64,000 nucleotides of DNA from JANXMY01 sp964251675. Its GTDB lineage: Bacteria > Armatimonadota > Armatimonadia > Armatimonadales > Capsulimonadaceae. Below the pieces are notes generated by a model, which worked only from the letters and a program-made list of their open reading frames with translations, was not told where the DNA came from and searched no databases. The number at the start of each line of letters is the position of its first letter. Positions within the stretch are counted from its first letter, which is position 1. The translations under genes and the position numbers were made by a program. Shown in pieces: positions 58,096 to 64,000 of this stretch. The stretch is taken from positions 62,001-126,000 of the forward strand of contig CAXUKS010000002.1 in the NCBI GenBank assembly GCA_964251675.1. Direction: 5' to 3'.

Positions 58096-59141
58096 GCGGT
58101 ATCGAAATCAGCCTGACACCCGACGAGATCACGCTGCCGCTCCCGCAGAAGCGCCCGGAGACGCCGACCGGCCTGCGCTCGCCCTGGCATCTGGTGACGC
58201 CGGGCGGTGGCTCGGTTGTCACCGTGCAGTCGTCAGAAGACAGTCTGCGTGTCGTGCAGCTCACCGTGGAAAGCGATGCGCCGGGGTGGAGTCTGCGCTG
58301 GCCGCGCTGGTCGTATGCCCTGCGCCGCACGCCCAAAGACCTCGGCGGGGATGCGCTGGCGGCTCAGGATGAGCTGTCTGCCGATGAGTCCGCGCTGACA
58401 CTGCTGCTGCTGCCGGGAGAGGGGCGGCAGGCGACGCTGGAGTTTGACGCCGAGCTGGACGGGTTCGCCTACCCCGGCGATTTTGCGTTTGACGTTGTGC
58501 TGCGGGATTTGGAAAGCGGCGCGGTTTCCAACTATCCAGGGCTGCTGCGGCTGCGTCACCCGCCCTCGGCCCTGCTCGGTCAGCTTCCGGCGATCTACAC
58601 CGACTCGCCGTCCCCGGCGGCCTATTACGCGCCCTATGAAGACAAGCCCTTTTTTGAGCGTTACCTGCGCGGCTTTGACGATGTGATTGAGCCGACGCAG
58701 GCATTTCTGGCGGACCTGGCACGGTGCTTCGACCCGGACGAAACGGCGGCGGACCTGCTGCCCTGGCTTTCCACCTGGGTCTCGCTGGCCCTCGATGAGA
58801 ACTGGCCGCAGCTCAAGCGCCGCCGCCTGATCAAAGAGGCCGTGGAGCTGTACCGCTGGCGCGGGACCCGGTGGGGGCTGACACGCTATCTGGAGCTGTA
58901 CACCGGCATCACCCCGGAGATCAACGACAAGCCTTTTCAGGGAATGCGTCTGGGCGGGTCGGCGCTGCTGGGCCGAAGCACGACCCTGGGCGATGTGCCG
59001 CCGCATACGTTTGTGCTGACTCTCGCCGTGACCGGCCCGGAGCGTGTCAACGAACAGATTGTCCATGAGATTATCCAGTCCAGCAAGCCCGCGCACACCG
59101 CGTATGAGCTGCGGATTGTCGAGCGCAGCCCCGCAGAGTGA
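58092..59141 (+). CDS. tail protein I-like baseplate protein, Pvc12-like (349 aa)
   Basis: The second half matches phage tail protein I: LGQLPAIYTDSPSPAAYYAP, FFERYLRGFDDVIEPTQAFL, LPWLSTWVSLALDENWPQLK, LIKEAVELYRWRGTRWGLTR and YLELYTGITPEIND. The N-terminal 150 residues are an added beta domain (SLTPDEITLPLPQKRPETPT). It starts at 58092 by ATGA overlap with the J gene. It completes the baseplate set. Confidence 0.88.
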   Translation: MSGIEISLTPDEITLPLPQKRPETPTGLRSPWHLVTPGGGSVVTVQSSEDSLRVVQLTVESDAPGWSLRWPRWSYALRRTPKDLGGDALAAQDELSADESALTLLLLPGEGRQATLEFDAELDGFAYPGDFAFDVVLRDLESGAVSNYPGLLRLRHPPSALLGQLPAIYTDSPSPAAYYAPYEDKPFFERYLRGFDDVIEPTQAFLADLARCFDPDETAADLLPWLSTWVSLALDENWPQLKRRRLIKEAVELYRWRGTRWGLTRYLELYTGITPEINDKPFQGMRLGGSALLGRSTTLGDVPPHTFVLTLAVTGPERVNEQIVHEIIQSSKPAHTAYELRIVERSPAE

Positions 59142-59158
59142 GCCTCTTTGGAGAGGCT
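59141..59158 (+). terminator. small hairpin between tail I and the next gene
   Basis: A 7-bp stem (gagcctc/gaggctc) around six bases lies between the tail I stop and the next ribosome site. There is no T-run, so it may only shape translation. Confidence 0.4.
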
Positions 59159-59173
59159 CGGAAGGAAACGTTT

Positions 59174-60340
59174 ATGCCGCTGGAAGACTTGCTGACCCGC
59201 CCGATTGTCGGCATCAACCCGTTCAATGAGCTGCCGATTGACGCCGAAATCTGGCGGCTGGCGCACGGTCACCACCACACGCACCGCTACCTGCACGCGC
59301 TGACCGCCCACCGGCCCGGCGTCGTGCTGGGCCTGGAAGTGATTGCCTCCGAAGCGCGGGAGCGCACCGTGGTTATCGCCCCCGGCATCGCCATTGACCC
59401 GGAAGGGCGCACGATTGTGGTGCGCGAGCCGGTCGTGCTGACCATTGAGCCGGTCAGCCGGATGTATATCTATATCACGCTGGCCTTTCTGCGGGCGCAC
59501 GACCGCGCTTCGGGCGTGATGGTCGGGGACGGCCAGCAATTCTACAAAGAGGTGGAAGGCTATGACCTGACGGCGACGAAAGAGCTGCCGCGAACGCCAT
59601 ATTTGGAGCTGGCGCGGATTTACTGCTCCACGCAGGACAAAACCGTGCGGGACGCCGCCAACCCTTCCGCGCCGGGCAGCGATGAGATCAACCGGCTCTA
59701 CTGCCGGGCGGCCTTCCCGCACTGCTGCGCCGATGTGGGGGAGCTGTCGTATGTGCCCAAAACCAGCGCGTCTCCCTGGAACCCGAACCGGGCCGGTCTG
59801 TGGAACCTGCTGCGCGAGGGCAACGCGGCGCAGTTTCATCTGACTTTCACCGGTTCGCTCGCGCTGACTGGCCCGAGCAGCGCCGCGCCGTCTCTGCTCT
59901 ATATGGCTGGGCGGCAGAGCTTCCAACCGCTCAAGGAGGCGGAGGTGGACGGCCTGCGCCAATTTTTGGACGGCGGGGGGATGCTACTGGGCGAAGCCGG
60001 GCAGGGCAGCCGTGAGTTCGCCGAAGGCTTTGAGGCACTGGCCGGTCAGCTTGGAGCTAAACTGAAGCCCGTCGCCAAAGGCGACCCGCTGCTGACGGTC
60101 CACCATGTCTTTTCCGCTCCGCCGCCCGGCGGGCAGAGCGCCGGAACTGTTTCGGCGGACGCCGACAATGGCCTCGTGTTCAGCACCTACGACTACGGCG
60201 CGGCCTGGCAGGGCGAAGTGGATCACCCCGATGCGCCCGACGCCCGCGCCCGCATCCGGCAGGCCCAGGAGTTCGGGCTGAACATCATTGCCGCCGCCGC
60301 GCAGCGCCGCCGTACCCGCGAGCTTTCACGGCTGGGATAG
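59174..60340 (+). CDS. eCIS-associated protein with DUF4159-like C-terminus (388 aa)
   Basis: The first 170 residues (GINPFNELPIDAEIWRLAHG, HRPGVVLGLEVIASEARERT, VVIAPGIAIDPEGRTIVVRE) are typical of a beta-rich eCIS protein found behind tail protein I. The C-terminal half (SLLYMAGRQSFQPLKEAEVD, GLRQFLDGGGMLLGEAGQG) resembles DUF4159, a flavodoxin-like or GATase-like domain that may bind ligands. It may be a baseplate or fibre-attachment part. The start at 59174 has GAAGGAAA five bases upstream and is preferred over a GTG at 59138. Confidence 0.65.
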   Translation: MPLEDLLTRPIVGINPFNELPIDAEIWRLAHGHHHTHRYLHALTAHRPGVVLGLEVIASEARERTVVIAPGIAIDPEGRTIVVREPVVLTIEPVSRMYIYITLAFLRAHDRASGVMVGDGQQFYKEVEGYDLTATKELPRTPYLELARIYCSTQDKTVRDAANPSAPGSDEINRLYCRAAFPHCCADVGELSYVPKTSASPWNPNRAGLWNLLREGNAAQFHLTFTGSLALTGPSSAAPSLLYMAGRQSFQPLKEAEVDGLRQFLDGGGMLLGEAGQGSREFAEGFEALAGQLGAKLKPVAKGDPLLTVHHVFSAPPPGGQSAGTVSADADNGLVFSTYDYGAAWQGEVDHPDAPDARARIRQAQEFGLNIIAAAAQRRRTRELSRLG

Positions 60341-60368
60341 CCAAAATTATGAGGAGAACCCCTGCACT

Positions 60369-62450
60369 GTGAGAACTGAGACGACACCGGAGACGGCTAA
60401 AACCCGCGTCCATGACCCGAAAGCCAAAACGGTGCTGACGGCGGCGGCAGGCGAGTCCGTAGAAGCGGAATTCAGCTTCTTCAATGACAGCCCGGATGTG
60501 GCTGGCTTCTGCCTGGATGTCGCCGGACTGGCCGACGACTGGGTCAGCGGGGCCGGAACGGAGTGCGAGGCGATGGCCGCAGCCTCCGGCGGGGACGTTC
60601 TGGTGCTGAAACTGTCGCCGCCCTCGGACGCCGCCGTGGGCGATTATGAGCTTCTGGTTCGGATACTGTCCGGGGGCATTCCCGTGGGCCGCGAGACGCC
60701 GCTTACTCTGCGCGTCGAGGCAGGCCGTACCACTGCCGCCGCCGTGCTCGCTGATCCGACGCCGGTCGTCTCAACGAAACGAACCCGCGCCCCGCGTCCG
60801 CCCGCGCCGCCTCCGGCGGAAGAGCCGCCCCCGCGCCCTGCGGAGGTCGTCACAGAGACCGTACCTGCACCGGACCCGGCGGACAGTCCAACGCACTTTA
60901 TCGACATCGACACTGCTGACCCCGAGGAACCCGAGCCAGACGCCGTCGGGGAGCCGTTCGTGCAGGAGCCGCCGGAAGGAGCCGTCCTCACCCGGCGGCC
61001 CGGCGAGACCCTGCTGCTGCGCTTCGCGTTCACCAACGACGGGCCGCGTGAGCGCACCTATATCCTGGATGAAGACGGGTCCCTGCCGCCCGGCTGGATT
61101 ACGCTGGTCAAAGATCAGGTCAACCTGACCCGCAACGGGCGCGGGGAAGTGTCGCTGCGCCTGAAGCCGCCGCTGGATGCCCAGCCCGGCGACTACCCGT
61201 TCGCTGTCACTGTGGGGCCGCAGGGAGATGCCCTCACGTCGCGCCTGCTGACACTGGCCGTTTCCGCCACGCCCGCCGTCCGGCTGACGGCGGAAAAAGC
61301 GCAGGTCAAAATCGGGCTGTTTGCCACAGCGGCGGACTTCCCGCTGTCCGTGGAAAGCGTAGGCAATGCCGACACTGCGTTCCGCATCGCGGTCAAAGCC
61401 CCCCCGGTCAAGCAGGGCGAAGAGATCAAAAGCGTGCGCGGCTCCGAGGCCATTTATGAGACGCCGCAGTGGCGGTATCTGTTTGACCGTGAGGTGGACT
61501 CGCTGCGCTCGGCGGGCGCGGGCCGCGCCCCGAGGCCGGTCACGCTGCGCTTCCGCTTGCAGCGGCGCGGCGCGTGGTGGCTGGGGTTTCAGGAGGCGCA
61601 TACGGTCATTCTCGCCGCTGTGCCGGTGACGGACCCGGCAAACGGCGGCAAGACGGAAAACCTGGTGGAGCTGACGGCGATTCGGCGGCGCCTGCTGCCC
61701 TTTCCGGCCTTGTTCTCGCTGCTGCTTCTCATTCCGCTGCTGCTGCTGCTCGTGGTCAAGGCCAGCTATCTGGGCGTGTCCAATGCCTATGTCGCGGGCA
61801 GTGTCTATTACGTCCTCGGCACAGCAAACGCCAGCCAGCCCCTTGTCGCCCGGCTCCGCTGGGACGCGCCGTTTTTTGCTTTTGTGAATGTGAGCGCGAC
61901 GGAGAACGGCAATACCGAAGTGCATTGGTTCCAGCATGGCCGCGATGAGGACAAAGTCACCAGTGCCGGATATGGCCTGGAAAAGACGTATGAAGTGACG
62001 CGGCGCAAAATCACCGTGCGCTTTGTCCCGCTTAAAACAGATCACAAGTTCCAGCTCACTCGGGGAAACCTGGACTACAGCCGCCGGCAGGATAAGCCGC
62101 TGCCGCTGATCAAACAGGAAATGGAAAAGGTGGGCGAGGACGGCGTCCCCGTGCAGAGCGCGACCTACCTGCTGACGGTCCCGCGTGGGCAGAACGTGCC
62201 GCTGAACCTGATCAACACGACGCCCCGGTCCAGCAGCGCCAACATTCAGTTCTGGGTCGTGCAGCGTCCTGACCCGGCCTTTTTCACCGTGCTGGACAGC
62301 AAGGACAACGACCAGATTGGCCCCAGCACGGCAGCGGCCCCGCTGAAGCTGCGGGCGGTCGGCGGGGCGACCAGCGACAGCCAGGAGCTGACTCTGGTGA
62401 CCACCGACGGCGGCAACCAGCTTGTTCATATCAAGTTAAAAGCCCGTTAG
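60369..62450 (+). CDS. single-TM protein with Ig-like domains, eCIS cluster (693 aa)
   Basis: An N-terminal beta domain (GESVEAEFSFFNDSPDVAGF) is followed by a Pro-rich linker (about 130-195) and two further Ig-like parts (RRPGETLLLRFAFTNDGPRE; NLTRNGRGEVSLRLKPPLDA). One TM helix (about 442-462, LFSLLLLIPLLLLLVVKASY) follows, then a beta-rich C-terminal domain of about 230 residues. The layout matches 29458 and 62475. The start is GTG at 60369, after gaggagaa. The frame opens earlier but overlaps the upstream gene. An anchor role for the particle is possible. Unknown family. Confidence 0.6.
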   Translation: MRTETTPETAKTRVHDPKAKTVLTAAAGESVEAEFSFFNDSPDVAGFCLDVAGLADDWVSGAGTECEAMAAASGGDVLVLKLSPPSDAAVGDYELLVRILSGGIPVGRETPLTLRVEAGRTTAAAVLADPTPVVSTKRTRAPRPPAPPPAEEPPPRPAEVVTETVPAPDPADSPTHFIDIDTADPEEPEPDAVGEPFVQEPPEGAVLTRRPGETLLLRFAFTNDGPRERTYILDEDGSLPPGWITLVKDQVNLTRNGRGEVSLRLKPPLDAQPGDYPFAVTVGPQGDALTSRLLTLAVSATPAVRLTAEKAQVKIGLFATAADFPLSVESVGNADTAFRIAVKAPPVKQGEEIKSVRGSEAIYETPQWRYLFDREVDSLRSAGAGRAPRPVTLRFRLQRRGAWWLGFQEAHTVILAAVPVTDPANGGKTENLVELTAIRRRLLPFPALFSLLLLIPLLLLLVVKASYLGVSNAYVAGSVYYVLGTANASQPLVARLRWDAPFFAFVNVSATENGNTEVHWFQHGRDEDKVTSAGYGLEKTYEVTRRKITVRFVPLKTDHKFQLTRGNLDYSRRQDKPLPLIKQEMEKVGEDGVPVQSATYLLTVPRGQNVPLNLINTTPRSSSANIQFWVVQRPDPAFFTVLDSKDNDQIGPSTAAAPLKLRAVGGATSDSQELTLVTTDGGNQLVHIKLKAR

Positions 62451-62474
62451 TTTTTGAGGACATGACCCCCCACG

Positions 62475-64000
62475 ATGAAACTGCTGCAATCTGAAATCGA
62501 GATCATCCCTGGCCGCCCCGGCAGCCGCCCTTCGGTCGTCAGCGAGAGTCAGGTCCTTCCCGGCAGCGCCGTTCTCCGAATCACCAACCCGATGCCGCAG
62601 GAAAACGCCTTTGTGGTGCGCCTGCGCTGCGACCATGCGCTGTGGCAGGAAGCCTGGTTTACCCTCACCGCCCTGCCGCCGCCGCCCGGCATATCCGCTT
62701 CGGGCCAGTCCGGCAAGCCGGACCAGCGCGGCGCACAGGATCGCGGCATCAAAATCTATGTGCCGCGCGGCGGAAGCCGCGACCTGCTGCTCCGCTTTGA
62801 TGTGCCGCAGCAGCCGGAGTCACGCGCGGGCCGCTATCCGTTTGTGATTGAAGTGGAGACCCAGGTGGTCGGGGAGGCGCTCCGGCGGCGCAGCCGTGTC
62901 ACCACCGTGCCGGGCGTGGCGACGATCCGGCCGTATCATCGCTGGAGCCTGGAGATTACCCCCGAGCAGCAGCGCGTTGGGCCGCGATGCCGGGCAGGTG
63001 AGTTTGAAGTGGTGGTCACCAATGAAGGCAATGACTGGCTGTACTGCGACCTGCAGCTTCCGCGCCCCCGCGACATGGTGCTGGACTGCCCGACCCAGCG
63101 GCTGGCCGTGCCCCCGCCAGAGCCGGGCGAAACGGTGCTGGCAGACAACGACCGCGATTCGCGTCCCGGCACGCAGCGCAGCGTGCCGCTCCGGGCGGTG
63201 ACGCATCTTAAAACAATCAAAGGCAGCCTGACGCCGCAGCCGCTGCTCCTCAGCGCCCTGCGTCTGGATGCCCCTTCGGTCCCGCCCCCCGCCACGGCGG
63301 AAGGGTTTTTCCAGTCTTCCGCCGTGGTCGCCACCCCGACCACGGAGTCCCGGCAGGTGGAGGGTGACCGGGCGCTGATTTACTGCCCGCCGATTCCCGC
63401 CAAATTGACGGACTTTTTCCGGCAGAGCGCCAGCAGCGCCCGCACGCTGGTGATGTCTCTCGTGGCACTGGCGATTTTAGTCCCGGTGACCTACCTCGCG
63501 TTCGAGCAGAGCCGCCATTCCGTTTCCATCAAGCCGATGGGCTTTGCCTATGCCGGTCAGCCGCTGGTTCTGGGCGACCGCTGGGTGCTGGGAACCCGTG
63601 TCACTTTTGCGGGCAAGATCGGGGACCGCCCGGTGGCCCCGGTGACACTCGATTCGCAGCCCGTTCCCGGCAAACGCGGCAACCCGGACCGCTGCCAGGT
63701 CCTCGTTCCCGCTGGCCTCAACCACATGACCGGGACGCTGACCGCCCAGCGGTTTGCGCGGTTCATGCCCTGGCCCTTCGCAGGCCTGATGCCGAAAAGC
63801 ACCTGCCCGATCACCATCGGAGCGCCGCTGGCGCCGCCGACGGTGTACCCGCTGACGGCACAGCTTGTGGCGGGGAAAACAGTGACCATCTCGGGGACCA
63901 GCCTGGGGGATCAGGTCGGCTCCGTCCGCCTCGGCGATCAGGAAGCCAGTGTCAAAAAGTGGACCCCCAGCGCCATCACGGTCGTCGTGCCCAACTTGAA
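62475..64000 (+). CDS. single-TM protein with Ig-like and IPT/TIG-like regions, cut by the window end (508 aa visible)
   Basis: The frame starts at ATG 62475 and is open to the last base. The first 320 residues carry Ig-like strands (SAVLRITNPMPQENAFVVRL, GGSRDLLLRFDVPQQPESRA, EFEVVVTNEGNDWLYCDLQL). One TM helix follows (about 323-341, TLVMSLVALAILVPVTYLAF), then beta strands and the start of an IPT/TIG fold (GKTVTISGTSLGDQVGSVRL). The layout repeats that of 29458 and 60369. It follows the previous gene by 24 bp. The end of the protein lies outside the window. Confidence 0.6.
   Translation, partial: MKLLQSEIEIIPGRPGSRPSVVSESQVLPGSAVLRITNPMPQENAFVVRLRCDHALWQEAWFTLTALPPPPGISASGQSGKPDQRGAQDRGIKIYVPRGGSRDLLLRFDVPQQPESRAGRYPFVIEVETQVVGEALRRRSRVTTVPGVATIRPYHRWSLEITPEQQRVGPRCRAGEFEVVVTNEGNDWLYCDLQLPRPRDMVLDCPTQRLAVPPPEPGETVLADNDRDSRPGTQRSVPLRAVTHLKTIKGSLTPQPLLLSALRLDAPSVPPPATAEGFFQSSAVVATPTTESRQVEGDRALIYCPPIPAKLTDFFRQSASSARTLVMSLVALAILVPVTYLAFEQSRHSVSIKPMGFAYAGQPLVLGDRWVLGTRVTFAGKIGDRPVAPVTLDSQPVPGKRGNPDRCQVLVPAGLNHMTGTLTAQRFARFMPWPFAGLMPKSTCPITIGAPLAPPTVYPLTAQLVAGKTVTISGTSLGDQVGSVRLGDQEASVKKWTPSAITVVVPNL

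Overview
The window is GC-rich bacterial chromosome. No rRNA, tRNA or CRISPR array was recognised. The organism is probably a diderm: it carries Hcp, VgrG, TssK-like and TssF-like proteins together with an Eag-chaperoned toxin pair, a combination used to cross an outer membrane. The mix of a sialate esterase, a DUF4965 glutaminase, a GMC oxidoreductase and a Gfo/Idh/MocA dehydrogenase, plus many palindromic repeats, would suit an Armatimonadota-like soil heterotroph. That placement is a low-confidence guess.

Region 1 (1-20047) is an ordinary metabolic neighbourhood with genes on both strands. It holds an aldose 1-epimerase, a secreted sialate O-acetylesterase, a divergent CsrA-like protein beside a Gfo/Idh/MocA dehydrogenase, two SDRs, a GMC oxidoreductase, a GAF-PAS-PAS-GGDEF-HD-GYP signalling protein, an AIF/rubredoxin-reductase-like flavoprotein, a DUF4234-like membrane protein, a Dus tRNA-dihydrouridine synthase, a Nudix hydrolase, a secreted glutaminase and a hydroxypyruvate-isomerase-like TIM barrel. 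Several gaps hold long palindromic repeats.

Region 2 (20594-40920, all +) is a divergent type VI secretion-like (T6SS-like) module. It contains a membrane-anchored protein, an 845-residue candidate sheath protein, an Hcp-like tube, TssF-like and TssG-position baseplate proteins, a TssK-like protein, two TM proteins and a VgrG. These are followed by an Eag chaperone (DUF1795), two prePAAR/PAAR/TM toxins and an immunity gene after each. Toxin 1 ends in a CdiA-type RNase A-like domain. Toxin 2 has a middle HExxE domain and ends in an HNH nuclease. The toxins share a 424-bp segment that reads as identical, and a fragment of a second eag gene lies between them. No TssJLM or ClpV gene is visible.

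Region 3 (41075-64000, all +, running off the end) is an extracellular contractile injection system (eCIS, Pvc/Afp-type) cluster. A sigma70-like promoter and a leader precede two DUF4157 proteins, a Pvc16-type cap protein, a secreted domain protein, a sheath, a first tube, two small conserved proteins, a third DUF4157 protein, a second tube, a 959-residue Pro/Ala/Arg-rich protein, a LysM protein, a VgrG-like spike, PAAR, gp25, baseplate J, tail protein I, a DUF4159-like protein and two single-TM Ig-like proteins. The AAA ATPase, tape measure and fibres are not present and may lie downstream.

Together, regions 2 and 3 are two contractile machines side by side. Both carry large single-TM Ig-like proteins, which suggests, as inference only, that one or both are held at the cytoplasmic membrane. 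Short perfect tandem duplications (11-39 bp) are unusually common here and often touch gene ends.
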